This document shows positions 6,811 through 15,241 of a stretch of 64,000 bases of DNA, piece by piece. The DNA comes from an uncultured Paracoccaceae bacterium (GTDB taxonomy: Bacteria > Pseudomonadota > Alphaproteobacteria > Rhodobacterales > Rhodobacteraceae), in NCBI GenBank assembly GCA_937883775.1, contig CAKZXZ010000237.1, positions 1 to 64,000 of the forward strand. The letters are read 5' to 3'. The notes under the pieces were generated by a model that saw only the letters and a list, made by a program, of their open reading frames with translations, was not told where the DNA came from and searched no databases. A program made the position numbers and the translations under genes. Within the stretch, counting starts at the first letter, position 1, and every line of letters begins with the position of its first letter.

Positions 6811-6918
6811 TTAGTTCATCGCACCTTGGCCCGTGGGGCGCACCACGATTTCGCCCATGCAAACCGCCTCTGATTGGTTCAACGTAAATACGACGGCATC
6901 GGCGATGTTCTGGGGTTA
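6811..6918 (-). pseudogene. Orphaned C-terminal codons of the SDR gene after a nonsense codon
   Basis: The SDR reading frame meets TAA at 6916-6918 and then continues open for 34 codons in the same frame. These encode PQNIADAVVFTLNQSEAVCM then GEIVVRPTGQGAMN, before a second TAA at 6811-6813. That text is the ordinary C-terminal end of this SDR subfamily (IADAV-FALNQ... EIVVRPT). No frameshift is involved: one codon, probably GAA or CAA, has become TAA. Joined, the gene would encode 246 residues, the normal family length. Confidence 0.85.
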
Positions 6919-7551
6919 CATCGGCTGATAACCGAGGCCCTGGCCAAGCACGTCTAGAACGGCAGGGTCCGTGATGGTGCCAAAAAGCTCAGTTGCAACT
7001 GTCCCCGGTGAAATAGTCGTCACACGGATGTTTTGCGCTGCAACCTCCTGCCGCAATCCTTCGCTCAGGACCCTAACACCAGACTTCGTCGCCGAGTAGA
7101 CACCGAAAGCGGGGCCAGTCTGAAGCCCTGCAATAGAGGCGACATTGATGATGTGGCCCGACTGGCGCTCAATCATTTGGGGCAAAACAGCGTCGATTCC
7201 ATAGAGAGTACCCTTCAGGTTCACATCGATCATCTTGTCCCAATCATCGACCTTGCGGGACGAATACAGGGATATCGGCATGATCCCCGCGTTGTTGATT
7301 AAAACATCGACTTGGCCAAAGGCATCGTTTGCTTGGTTAACGAGCGATAGAACATCGTCTCGTTTCGAGACATCCGTCGCGGTGAACTTTGCGGTTTCAC
7401 CAAGTTGGGCAGCAAGTTCTTCGAGTTTCTCTGTCCTCCGCCCTGCCATCATGATGTTGAAACCTTGGGCGACCAATGATCGCGATATGGCAGCACCAAT
7501 CCCACTGGTTGCGCCGGTCACAATTGCTGTCTTTGCCTTCGTCATGTTCAT
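6916..7551 (-). CDS. Short-chain dehydrogenase/reductase, truncated by an in-frame stop
   Basis: The 211 residues contain the NADP-binding TGATSGIG motif near residue 12, NNAG (in [12 protein letters not shown]), the active-site Ser, and YSATK as the catalytic Tyr-x3-Lys. It is a classical SDR oxidoreductase of unknown substrate. The frame stops after GLGYQPM, losing the last 34 residues (see the adjoining entry), so a core strand and dimer-interface region are missing and the product may not fold. The start at 7551 ([10 protein letters not shown]) follows AGAAAGGC. It is divergent from a LysR-type regulator that probably controls it. It could be a recent pseudogene, a read-through gene, or a base-calling error. 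Confidence 0.85.
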   Translation of the reverse strand: MNMTKAKTAIVTGATSGIGAAISRSLVAQGFNIMMAGRRTEKLEELAAQLGETAKFTATDVSKRDDVLSLVNQANDAFGQVDVLINNAGIMPISLYSSRKVDDWDKMIDVNLKGTLYGIDAVLPQMIERQSGHIINVASIAGLQTGPAFGVYSATKSGVRVLSEGLRQEVAAQNIRVTTISPGTVATELFGTITDPAVLDVLGQGLGYQPM

Positions 7552-7682
7552 GCCTTTCTGTGTTTGAAGAGAACGACTGATTGCGCAGGGCAGTTTGTAA
7601 TTCAGGCAAGAGATACGAGTTTCTGCTTTGCGTAGAAGGTGTATTGTTGTAAAATTGATTTGCACGTACGGAAAGCAATATC

Positions 7683-8555
7683 ATGCAAGATGCAACAAAC
7701 TGGGATGATATGAGACTGCTTCTCGCCATTTCGCGAAGGCGCAGTATGTTGGGTGCCGCGCAGGAGCTTGATCTTGCCGTTTCGACTGTGTCGCGGCGGA
7801 TCACAAAGTTTGAGCAAAGTGTCGGGTCGCCCTTGCTGGAAAGACGGGTCGATGGCTGTTCGCTTACGGATGCTGGAAAACGACTTGCAGTACTTGCAGA
7901 AGGGCTGGCCGCCGAGCTTGAACGGGAATATCTGGTCAACCGGGCTAAAACTGGCACGCTTTCAGGCACTGTCCGACTGACATCAGGTGATGGTTTCGTG
8001 CCAATCATACTCGAAACGATTGCCAAATTCACAGCGGCACATCCAGATGTCACAATCGAGTATTCGGTTGAACCCGAGTATCGCAATGTCGCGCGCGGTG
8101 ATGTGGACGTTGCCGTCCGGGTCTCAAACCATGGCGAGCCATCGCTGATCTACAAGAAGATCACGGAAATCGCGTTCGGCGTGTTTGCCTCTCAAAAGTA
8201 TGCTGCGACCCTTCTGGAAACGCCCAAACCAGAGGAGGTCAGTTACATAGGCCTTCTGCCGCCGCTTTCGGAAGAACCTCATATGAAGGCCGCGCGTGCC
8301 GCCGGTTTTGTCGGTTCGCAGCTCCGGTTGTCATCTTTCAATGCGCAGATAGCGGCTGTTAAAGCTGATCTTGGGGCAGCGGTCTTGCCCAAGCTGGCAG
8401 CGAAGGGGTTGGTGGAGTTGTTCCCACAGCTTGGGTTGCCGCCACTCGACGTCTATGTCGTCAATCGCCCGCAGGCTCTCAAGCAACGCCATTTACGTGC
8501 GTTTGTAGATAGCCTCTATGCGACCCTGAAGGCCGCTGAATCGCAAAGAATCTGA
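7683..8555 (+). CDS. LysR-family transcriptional regulator
   Basis: The 290-residue product has an N-terminal winged helix-turn-helix at residues 7-66 (LLAISRRRSMLGAAQELDLA, STVSRRITKFEQSVG) and a periplasmic-binding-like effector domain from about residue 95 (LSGTVRLTSGDG onwards). This is the LTTR layout of the subgroup that often represses or activates one divergent oxidoreductase gene. The neighbour 131 bp away on the other strand is the truncated SDR, its likely target. The ligand is unknown. The ATG is preceded only by a weak AAGCAATATC. Confidence 0.9.
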   Translation: MQDATNWDDMRLLLAISRRRSMLGAAQELDLAVSTVSRRITKFEQSVGSPLLERRVDGCSLTDAGKRLAVLAEGLAAELEREYLVNRAKTGTLSGTVRLTSGDGFVPIILETIAKFTAAHPDVTIEYSVEPEYRNVARGDVDVAVRVSNHGEPSLIYKKITEIAFGVFASQKYAATLLETPKPEEVSYIGLLPPLSEEPHMKAARAAGFVGSQLRLSSFNAQIAAVKADLGAAVLPKLAAKGLVELFPQLGLPPLDVYVVNRPQALKQRHLRAFVDSLYATLKAAESQRI

Positions 8556-8734
8556 CGGTTTGTTTTATCGAACCGGCAACTGGCGCGAGCGCAGCGAACG
8601 GCTGCAAAGTCCTGCAAAACCACCATTCACCGAATACAACTCTCTCCCAAAACCACGTCCTTCTCCATTTTAGGTGCGACATTCTGTCAATTCGAGCTAA
8701 CTCAAGGTCACATTCGATTTTCGGAGAGCGTATC

Positions 8735-8890
8735 ATGGAAACTCTGGTCCCCATTCTTATCATTCTTAATGTCATGCTGGGCACGGCATTGTTTGTCGTT
8801 CGCATTGGCCAGCGGGACGCAGAATATGCGCGGCAGGTGCGTGCAGAAAACGAGGTGAAATCCTATTTCCGGGGTGAGCGGCGCGACTGA
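8735..8890 (+). CDS. Small single-pass membrane protein, 51 aa
   Basis: The ORF begins METLVPILIILNVMLGTALF. This is a membrane helix near residues 4-22, followed by a charged cytoplasmic tail ending VKSYFRGERRD. CGGAGAGCG upstream serves as ribosome-binding site. No family name is known to me. It stands alone between a LysR gene and a gene-free stretch. Confidence 0.6.
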   Translation: METLVPILIILNVMLGTALFVVRIGQRDAEYARQVRAENEVKSYFRGERRD

Positions 8891-9021
8891 GCGCGCGGAT
8901 TAACGCATCCTCAAAATATGAATTTTTCGTTTACTTACAGTGCGTTAGGCTATTCTTCAGTATTATGTTAAATCTCATTTGAGAAAACCCAATAAGATCA
9001 ATGAACGGCATCTCAAAACCT

Positions 9022-9039
9022 GGTTTCGCATGCGAAACC
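9022..9039. terminator. Perfect 18-bp palindrome between convergent genes
   Basis: GGTTTCGCA is followed directly by its reverse complement TGCGAAACC, 8 bp after the bpt stop on the minus strand and 130 bp after the 51-aa gene. Its place suggests a bidirectional transcription end, although no T-tract is present. Confidence 0.5.
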
Positions 9040-9046
9040 GCGCGGC

Positions 9047-9877
9047 CTAGCGTTTGGTCGGGCGGCTGTCCGGCAGGGTGATCTTGGCCACCTGATCGGC
9101 AATCGGATCGACCGAAAGCGGATGCGTGTCGGCGGTATAATCGGTGTCCTTGCTTAGGTTTTCCCAAGCGCCGTTTCGATAAACCTCAAGCCCCGAAAAC
9201 TTGGCCTTATACCCCATTTTGGGCGATCCCGGCACCCAATAGCCCAAATAGACATAGGGCAGGCCCGCGTCCTGGGCGATGCTCACATGATCGAGGATGA
9301 CATAAGTGCCAAGGCTGTGACGCTCCAGATCCGGGTCGTAGAACGAATAGACCATCGACAGCCCATCATCGAGCACATCCGTCAGGCACACTGCGGCCAG
9401 CGCAGAGACCCCGTCTTCATCGGATTGGCTGTATTCGATGACGCGGCTGCGGATCGGGGTTTCCTCGACCATGGCGGCGAACTCGAAGATATCCATATCC
9501 GCCATGCCGCCATCTGCATGACGGCTATCAAGATAGCGGCGGAACAGATCAAATTGGTCTTCTGTGGCCCAAGGGCTGGTCGCTTGCCGCGATACCTCCC
9601 GGTTGCGGCGCAGGATTCGGCGCTGGCTTTTAGAAAGCTTGAAATCAGCAACCCGAATGCGCGCCGACAGACAGGCCGAACAATCGCCGCAAGATGGCCG
9701 GTACAGCACATTCTGCGAGCGGCGAAAGCCCTGTTTGCTTAAGGCATCATTCAGCTTTTCCGATGTGTCACCCTGTAACGCGGTAAACAACTTCCGCTCC
9801 ATCCGGCCTTCCAGATAGGGGCAGGGCTGCGGAGCGGTCACATAAAACTGTGGAGCAATGGGAAGGGTGTGGCGCAT
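9047..9877 (-). CDS. bpt: Aspartate/glutamate leucyltransferase (bacterial ATE-like)
   Basis: The 276-residue enzyme transfers leucine from Leu-tRNA to N-terminal Asp or Glu of proteins, marking them for ClpS/ClpAP degradation (N-degron pathway). The N-terminal ATE domain carries the Cys-rich segment [16 protein letters not shown] near residues 58-73. The C-terminal GNAT-like domain holds [20 protein letters not shown] and [20 protein letters not shown], both hallmarks of the family. Length is normal. The start ATG at 9877 has no strong ribosome-binding site, but [12 protein letters not shown] is the usual N-terminus. Confidence 0.93.
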   Translation of the reverse strand: MRHTLPIAPQFYVTAPQPCPYLEGRMERKLFTALQGDTSEKLNDALSKQGFRRSQNVLYRPSCGDCSACLSARIRVADFKLSKSQRRILRRNREVSRQATSPWATEDQFDLFRRYLDSRHADGGMADMDIFEFAAMVEETPIRSRVIEYSQSDEDGVSALAAVCLTDVLDDGLSMVYSFYDPDLERHSLGTYVILDHVSIAQDAGLPYVYLGYWVPGSPKMGYKAKFSGLEVYRNGAWENLSKDTDYTADTHPLSVDPIADQVAKITLPDSRPTKR

Positions 9878-9962
9878 TTTTCCTCAACAAGTTGGCAAAA
9901 GCCTACTCTTGATGGGAATAGCCGCCAACCCCCCAATTGTCGCGGGTCAAAGGCCGATTTGG

Positions 9963-10394
9963 TTAAGCCGCCCGATTGATCGCCACGGTGCCCAGAACAA
10001 GGTCCGTCAGGCCTTGCCGCCGCTCGGTCGTCAGCATCAGCACAATCGAGATCAGTTGCAAAAGCGGCATCCCGATCGAGACGCTGTAGCCTAGCGTGTG
10101 CAAGAAGGCGGGCAGCAGTGAAAAGCGGCTGCCATCAGCGGTGCGCATCTCAATCGCGACAAGGCGCATGCCCCATGTGGCCGAGCCATTGGCAAGGGTC
10201 ACGACCCGGTAGGCAAAGCCCAGCAGCATGAAGAGGCCGAAGAAGAAAAAGAAGCCAAGGCCGATGGTCAGGATTGCCACCGCGAAGCTCAGCGCAAAGA
10301 TAATCATCCCGTCGATGATCCACGCGATCAGGCGCTTGACGGGCGTGTCGGCGTAAAACTCGGATTGGTAATGCGGGTCGGGCAGGGCGGTCAT
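9963..10394 (-). CDS. RDD-family membrane protein
   Basis: The 143-residue protein has an RDD-type fold. IAWIIDGMIIFALSFAVAIL holds the first helix with the conserved acidic residue, a second helix lies at about 42-62, and GSATWGMRLVAIEM then leads to a third helix near 105-122. RDD proteins are small inner-membrane proteins, some linked to sodium or proton transport and many of unknown role. It lies 85 bp upstream of bpt in the same direction and may share its transcript. Confidence 0.8.
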   Translation of the reverse strand: MTALPDPHYQSEFYADTPVKRLIAWIIDGMIIFALSFAVAILTIGLGFFFFFGLFMLLGFAYRVVTLANGSATWGMRLVAIEMRTADGSRFSLLPAFLHTLGYSVSIGMPLLQLISIVLMLTTERRQGLTDLVLGTVAINRAA

Positions 10395-10478
10395 TTCGGT
10401 CCTCGGACAGGATGGGTTTCGCGGCGAAACGGCAGCCCCGGGGACGGGACTGCCTATCGGTGTGGTTTATGTCAGAAC

Positions 10479-10889
10479 TTAAGCGTCTTCATCGTCTTTT
10501 GAAGGGCGGGCGCGTTCATCCATGAACTGGTCAAACTCTGCCTTGTCCTTGGCATCGCGCAGGCGCTTGAGGAAGGCCTCGAAGTTCTCCTGCTCTTCTT
10601 CCAGACGGCGCAGCGTGTCTGCCTTGTAGGCGTCAAAAGCGGCGTTCCCGGTCGAAGACATGGCGTGCGAGGCGCGGCGCATGCGGCGACCGCAGCCGGT
10701 TCCAGAGAATTTGTTGTTCATAATCATATATCCCAAGACCAGAAGGCCGACAGGCCAGAAGAAGACGAAGCTGAGCACCATCAGGGTGATCCAGGCGGCC
10801 TTGCCGCGTTCATCCAGCCACATCTCGGTGCGGGCAAACCAGTTGGGGCGCTGGGACATGGGGGCAGTTGAAGCGGTGGCGGGGGTCAT
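10479..10889 (-). CDS. DUF2852-family membrane protein
   Basis: The 136-residue protein starts MTPATASTAPMSQRPNWFAR after ACGGAGACC; an upstream ATG at 10937 lies inside an operator-like palindrome and is rejected. WITLMVLSFVFFWPVGLLVL forms a long membrane segment near residues 33-56, followed by a charged region rich in Glu and Arg likely to form a coiled coil (LRRLEEEQENFEAFLKRLRD). This matches the DUF2852 family of alphaproteobacteria, whose function is unknown. Two ATGTGAA-type palindromes precede it. Confidence 0.8.
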   Translation of the reverse strand: MTPATASTAPMSQRPNWFARTEMWLDERGKAAWITLMVLSFVFFWPVGLLVLGYMIMNNKFSGTGCGRRMRRASHAMSSTGNAAFDAYKADTLRRLEEEQENFEAFLKRLRDAKDKAEFDQFMDERARPSKDDEDA

Positions 10890-10911
10890 TTGGGTCTCCG
10901 TTGTTTGGGTT

Positions 10912-10930
10912 ATGTGAATGTCTTTCACAT
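10912..10930. promoter_or_regulatory. Operator-like palindrome, proximal copy
   Basis: ATGTGAA and TTCACAT form a perfect inverted repeat with a 5-bp spacer, 22 bp upstream of the DUF2852 start codon. The spacing does not fit CRP (TGTGA-N6-TCACA) or PpsR (TGT-N12-ACA). It does fit the T-N11-A pattern of LysR-type sites. The regulator is unknown. Confidence 0.55.
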
Positions 10931-10969
10931 TACACATATCGGGAGGAGACCCCCGACCTTCAAGGCCGC

Positions 10970-10988
10970 ATGTGAAGGTTTTTTACAT
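10970..10988. promoter_or_regulatory. Operator-like palindrome, distal copy
   Basis: ATGTGAA and TTTACAT again surround a 5-bp spacer, 58 bp centre to centre from the proximal copy. Two sites of the same design upstream of one gene suggest a real, probably repressive, control element. Confidence 0.5.
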
Positions 10989-10997
10989 TTATTTGAA

Positions 10998-11465
10998 TTA
11001 CGTCGTAAAGTCAGATACTTGCGCATCGGTAATCCGCTCAAGAACTGCGCTTTGTATAGGGAAAACATGACGCGGCGTGCCTGCAGCGGCATAAACCACG
11101 TCGAATTCCAGCAGACGCGGATCCAGAAAGGCGCGGATTGGGTTGAGATGGCCGACCGGGCTTACGCCGCCAATGGCAAAACCGGTTTGCGCACGGATGA
11201 GGGCAGCATCGGCTTTGCCCAAAGGCTCTCCGGCGACGCGGGAGGCTTTGACGTCATCGACCTGATTGCCACCGGCAGTCAGAAAGAGGATCGCGCGATC
11301 ACTGTCGAGGCCGCGAAAGATGATCGATTTGGCAATTTGATCCAAAAGACAGCCCGCCGCATCTGCGGCTTGCTGTGCGGTCCGGCAATCGCCCAATTCC
11401 AGCACGTCGGTCTTGACGCCTGCCTCAAGCAGCGCCGTTTTCACCCGTTTCAGGCTTTTGCTCAT
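10998..11465 (-). CDS. ybaK: YbaK/EbsC-type aminoacyl-tRNA deacylase
   Basis: The 155-residue product belongs to the YbaK/ProX editing family, which removes wrongly attached amino acids (Cys, Ala) from tRNA-Pro and related tRNAs. Visible family features are CLLDQIAKSIIFRG with the conserved Lys, then FLTAGGNQVDDVK, and FAIGGVSPVGHLNP, the Gly-rich substrate loop. The start at 11465 (MSKSLKRVKT) follows AAGGGGAC. It is divergent from glnE across 50 bp. Confidence 0.88.
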   Translation of the reverse strand: MSKSLKRVKTALLEAGVKTDVLELGDCRTAQQAADAAGCLLDQIAKSIIFRGLDSDRAILFLTAGGNQVDDVKASRVAGEPLGKADAALIRAQTGFAIGGVSPVGHLNPIRAFLDPRLLEFDVVYAAAGTPRHVFPIQSAVLERITDAQVSDFTT

Positions 11466-11515
11466 GCCCTGTCCCCTTGATTGACTTGGCCCCTTTTTGC
11501 GGCCCAAAAGAAGGA

Positions 11516-14272
11516 ATGACAACTGGCTTGCTTCCAATTCCTTTTGACACTGACCGCGCGGCTGAAGTGACGCCGCTTTACGACGGCGCGCCCAGAGACT
11601 GGCCGCGTGTCATCGAAGGTGTGGCCGGGTGCAGCCCCTATCTGAAGGGCATTCTGGAGCGTCATTCGGAGTGGATGCGGGACGCGCTTGATGCGCCGGA
11701 CGCTGCCGTGGCCGCGATGTTCAAGGTGCTTCGGGAAACCCCGCTGGAGGCCCTGCCCAAAGACCTGCGCATCGCCAAGGCGCGCATTGCAGGGCTGTTG
11801 GGCCTTATGGATGCAAGCGGTGTCTGGCCGCTGGAAAAGATCACGCGCACGCTGACCGATTTCGCTGATCTGTCTGTGGACGTGGCCATCAAGGCCCTGC
11901 TGCGGGCCGAGATTGGCCGGAGCAAGCTGCCTGGCACAACAACAGAGGATGTCGACACAGCTGCGGGCATGTGTGTCCTTGCGATGGGCAAGATGGGCGC
12001 GCATGAGCTGAATTACAGCTCGGATATCGACCTGATCTGCCTTTTTGATGAAACGCGGTTCGACCCTGACACCTATCACGACGCGCGGGCGGTTTTTATC
12101 AAAGTGACGCGCAAGATGTGCGGGATGCTGTCGGATAATACAGCGGACGGGTATGTCTTTCGCACCGATCTGCGCCTGCGCCCGGATGCGTCGGTGACGC
12201 CTGTGTGCCTGTCGATGGAAGCGGCGGAGCGCTATTATGAAAGCGTGGGCCGCACATGGGAGCGGGCCGCCTATATCAAGGCGCGGCCTTGCGCGGGGGA
12301 TCTTGAAGCGGGGGATCGGTTTCTAAAGACGCTGCACCCGTTCATCTGGCGCAAGCATCTGGATTTCGCGGCCATTCAGGACGCGCATGATATGCGTTTG
12401 CGCATCCGCGCGCATAAGGGCCTGCACGGGCCGATCACGCTGCCGGGGCATAACATGAAGCTGGGCCGCGGCGGCATTCGCGAGATCGAGTTCTTTACCC
12501 AGACACGCCAGTTGATCGCCGGTGGGCGCGACCCGGATTTGCGAGTGCGCGGCACGGTGGACGGCTTGCGCGCGCTGGTGGCAAAAGGCTGGGTGCCCGA
12601 GGCGGATGCCGAGACGCTGATCGAGATTTACCGCGCGCACCGCATGGTGGAGCATCGCTTGCAGATGATCGCAGACGCACAGACCCATGATCTGCCAAGC
12701 AATGACGAGGGCTTTGCGCGTCTGGCGGCGTTTGTCGGGCAGGATGTCGAGACGCTGAAGGCTGTTCTGGAAGAACGATTGTCAACGGTGCACACGCTGA
12801 CCGAGGGGTTCTTTGCCCCGAAGGAGACGGAAACGGCGGTCGATCCTGACTTCGGCACGTCGGTGACGGCACGCTGGCCCACATACCCTGCGCTGCGGTC
12901 TGAACGCGGCGTGGAGATTTTCGAGCGGTTGCGCCCTGAGATTTTGAGCCGCCTACAAGATGCGGCGCGGCCGGAAGAGGCGTTGGCTTCGTTTGACGGG
13001 TTTCTGGCGGGACTGCCCGCCGGGGTGCAGCTGTTTTCGCTGTTCGAGGCGAACCCGCAGTTGATTGATCTGCTGATTGACATTGCGGCGACGTCACCGG
13101 CTTTGGCGGTGTATTTGTCGCGCAATTCAGCCGTTTTCGATGCGGTGATCGGCGGAGCCTTCTTTGCAGATTGGCCGGGATGTGCGGCGCTGACAAACGC
13201 GTTGCGCGCGCAGGTTGCAGCACAACCGGATTACGAGGCGCAGCTGAACGCGGCGCGCCTTTGGCAGCGCGAATGGCGGTTTCGGATCGGGGTGCATCAC
13301 TTGCGGGGTTTGATCTCGGCCACGGAAGCGGGCGCGCAATATGCGGATCTGGCGGATGCGTGTGTGAAAGCCGTTTGGCCTGCGGTCGTGGCGCAATTTG
13401 CGGTGAAGCACGGGGATCCTCCCGGGCGCGGGGCGGCCGTGTTGGGGATGGGATCGCTGGGGGCCGGGCAATTGCATGCGGGATCGGATCTGGACCTGAT
13501 CGTGATTTATGACGCGGACGGCGTTGAGGCGTCGGACGGCCGGCGGCCTTTGGCGGCGCGCCCCTATTACGCGCGGCTGACGCAGGCTTTGGTGACCGCG
13601 ATGACAGCGCCGATGGCCGATGGGCGGCTTTACGAGGTCGATATGCGGTTGCGCCCGTCGGGGCGGCAAGGGCCTGTGGCGACGGGGTTTGCGTCGTTTC
13701 AGGCCTATCAGCGTGATGAGGCGTGGACCTGGGAGCATCTGGCGCTCACGCGGGCGCGGCCCATTGCGGGGCCAGAGGATCTGATGGACGAGATCGAGGC
13801 GTTTCGCGCGCACCTGCTGGCTGAGGTCGGCGCGAGCGACAAGGTCAAGGCCGATGTGCTTGAGATGCGCGCGCGGATTGCAGAGGCGAAGGGACCCGGT
13901 GGGCCGTTCGAGGCCAAGCTGGGGGCAGGCCGGATGCAGGATATCGAGCTGACCGCGCAGGCGGCGGCGCTGGTTGCGGGCGACACGCGCCGGGATACGG
14001 CGGCGCAATTGGGCTGTGGTGTCGCAATCGGCTGGTGGACGGACGCTGACGTGTCGGATTTATGCCGCACTTACGGGCTTTTGTGGGCCTTGCAGGCTGC
14101 ATCGAAGCTGGTTGTTGATGGGGCGTTTGATCCTGCGACCGCAGGCGAAGGTGCCCGGCGCTTTATCTTGCGCGAGACCGGCGTGTCTGATGTCGCCGAT
14201 TTGGAAAACCGCATTGCGCAGGTGGCAGGCACTGCCGCTGCTGTGATCGCGCGGAGTTTGGAGAGACCGTGA
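11516..14272 (+). CDS. glnE: Bifunctional glutamine synthetase adenylyltransferase/deadenylyltransferase
   Basis: The 918-residue enzyme switches glutamine synthetase off (adenylylation) or on (removal of AMP) in response to PII and glutamine. Both nucleotidyltransferase domains are seen: the deadenylylating N-terminal one with GAHELNYSSDIDLICLFDE near residue 160, and the adenylylating C-terminal one with GAGQLHAGSDLDLIVIYD near residue 649. Both keep the G-S-D-x-D metal motif. Length is normal for alphaproteobacteria. The ATG at 11516 (MTTGLLPIPF) has AAGAAGG immediately upstream; a longer frame from TTG at 11477 is less likely. The stop overlaps the start of the next small gene. Confidence 0.95.
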   Translation: MTTGLLPIPFDTDRAAEVTPLYDGAPRDWPRVIEGVAGCSPYLKGILERHSEWMRDALDAPDAAVAAMFKVLRETPLEALPKDLRIAKARIAGLLGLMDASGVWPLEKITRTLTDFADLSVDVAIKALLRAEIGRSKLPGTTTEDVDTAAGMCVLAMGKMGAHELNYSSDIDLICLFDETRFDPDTYHDARAVFIKVTRKMCGMLSDNTADGYVFRTDLRLRPDASVTPVCLSMEAAERYYESVGRTWERAAYIKARPCAGDLEAGDRFLKTLHPFIWRKHLDFAAIQDAHDMRLRIRAHKGLHGPITLPGHNMKLGRGGIREIEFFTQTRQLIAGGRDPDLRVRGTVDGLRALVAKGWVPEADAETLIEIYRAHRMVEHRLQMIADAQTHDLPSNDEGFARLAAFVGQDVETLKAVLEERLSTVHTLTEGFFAPKETETAVDPDFGTSVTARWPTYPALRSERGVEIFERLRPEILSRLQDAARPEEALASFDGFLAGLPAGVQLFSLFEANPQLIDLLIDIAATSPALAVYLSRNSAVFDAVIGGAFFADWPGCAALTNALRAQVAAQPDYEAQLNAARLWQREWRFRIGVHHLRGLISATEAGAQYADLADACVKAVWPAVVAQFAVKHGDPPGRGAAVLGMGSLGAGQLHAGSDLDLIVIYDADGVEASDGRRPLAARPYYARLTQALVTAMTAPMADGRLYEVDMRLRPSGRQGPVATGFASFQAYQRDEAWTWEHLALTRARPIAGPEDLMDEIEAFRAHLLAEVGASDKVKADVLEMRARIAEAKGPGGPFEAKLGAGRMQDIELTAQAAALVAGDTRRDTAAQLGCGVAIGWWTDADVSDLCRTYGLLWALQAASKLVVDGAFDPATAGEGARRFILRETGVSDVADLENRIAQVAGTAAAVIARSLERP

Positions 14273-14541
14273 TGGATATGAAGACGATCGACCGCAAGAC
14301 GCTGTTGCGGGACTGCTATGCCATTGACGGGATCAGTGCCCCGGAGTGCCGGTCGATCTTTCTGGACTGGGCGCTGAGCTTGCCCGCCGGTATTGCGCCG
14401 CAAGAGGCGATCCGCATTGCGCTGGCGCAGTTTGAGCCGGACTATCCCGATCACCCGATGACGGCGACGCTGCGCGAAGGGTTGCAACAGGCAAAGGCGC
14501 CCAAGCGGCGCGGCGGGCGCGGGGCGCGGGTGCCGGACTAG
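14272..14541 (+). CDS. Small conserved protein translationally coupled to glnE
   Basis: The 89-residue product (MDMKTIDRKTLLRDCYAIDG at its start) overlaps the glnE stop in an ATGA-type junction, so the two are translated together. It is mostly helical and has a basic, Gly/Arg-rich tail (KAPKRRGGRGARVPD). Its sequence gives no recognisable domain. Neighbourhood suggests a link to nitrogen control, but that is only inferred from coupling. Confidence 0.7.
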   Translation: MDMKTIDRKTLLRDCYAIDGISAPECRSIFLDWALSLPAGIAPQEAIRIALAQFEPDYPDHPMTATLREGLQQAKAPKRRGGRGARVPD

Positions 14542-14571
14542 GGCGTGGGGGTCGGCCCGGGACGGGTCTTT

Positions 14572-15213
14572 CTAGTGGCCGAGAGCAGCGGCTTCGCGGG
14601 CGAGGGTTTCGACGCGGGCCCAGTCCTGGGCGGCGATGGCGTCTTTGGGGGCCACCCAGCTGCCGCCGACGCAGAGCGTGTTGGGCAGCGACAGGTAATC
14701 GGGCGCATTTTGCAACGAGACGCCGCCGGTTGGGCAAAAGCTGACCTGCGGGATCGGGGCTCCGATGGCTTTAAGCGCGGCGGCGCCGCCATTGGCTTCG
14801 GCGGGGAAGAACTTTTGCACCGAATAGCCGCGCTCCAGTAGGGCCATCGCTTCGGATGCGGTGGCCGTGCCGGGCAAGAGCGGCAGGTCATGGTCTTCGC
14901 AGGCGGCCAGCAAGCGGTCGGTTGCACCCGGAGAGACGCCAAACTGTGCACCCGCCTCTTTGGCGGCTTTGACGTCATCGGTGTTCATCAAGGTGCCAGC
15001 GCCAACAACGCCGCCTTCGACCAAAGCCATTTCGCGGATTGCATCAAGAGCCGCAGGTGTGCGTAGCGTCACTTCGAGGGCGGGCAGGCCACCCGCGATG
15101 AGGGCTGTGGCAAGGCTTTGGGCGGTTGCGGCATCCTCGAGCACCAGAACGGGGATCACTGGCGCAAGGCCGCAAATCTCGGCGCTGATGCGGCTGGCAT
15201 CCATTGGGGTCAT
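14572..15213 (-). CDS. eda: 2-keto-3-deoxy-6-phosphogluconate (KDPG) aldolase
   Basis: The 213-residue class I aldolase splits KDPG into pyruvate and glyceraldehyde-3-phosphate, the last step of the Entner-Doudoroff pathway. The Schiff-base lysine sits in YSVQKFFPAEANGG, the catalytic Glu in ALEVTLRTPAAL, and the phosphate loop in CPTGGVSLQNAPDYL. Length matches the family. It follows edd by 28 bp on the same strand, with AAAAGGATC before its ATG, so both form one operon behind the LacI-type operator at 17100. Confidence 0.95.
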   Translation of the reverse strand: MTPMDASRISAEICGLAPVIPVLVLEDAATAQSLATALIAGGLPALEVTLRTPAALDAIREMALVEGGVVGAGTLMNTDDVKAAKEAGAQFGVSPGATDRLLAACEDHDLPLLPGTATASEAMALLERGYSVQKFFPAEANGGAAALKAIGAPIPQVSFCPTGGVSLQNAPDYLSLPNTLCVGGSWVAPKDAIAAQDWARVETLAREAAALGH

Positions 15214-15241
15214 TCTGCTTGATCCTTTTCGGGAGGTTTTA

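Noticed and set aside
6548-6873. Overlapping frames on both strands downstream of dmeF
   Set aside because: Neither has a start signal or protein-like composition, and the distal part is the orphaned end of the SDR gene.
13127-14008. 293-codon frame opposite glnE
   Set aside because: Antisense shadow of glnE with no recognisable protein features.
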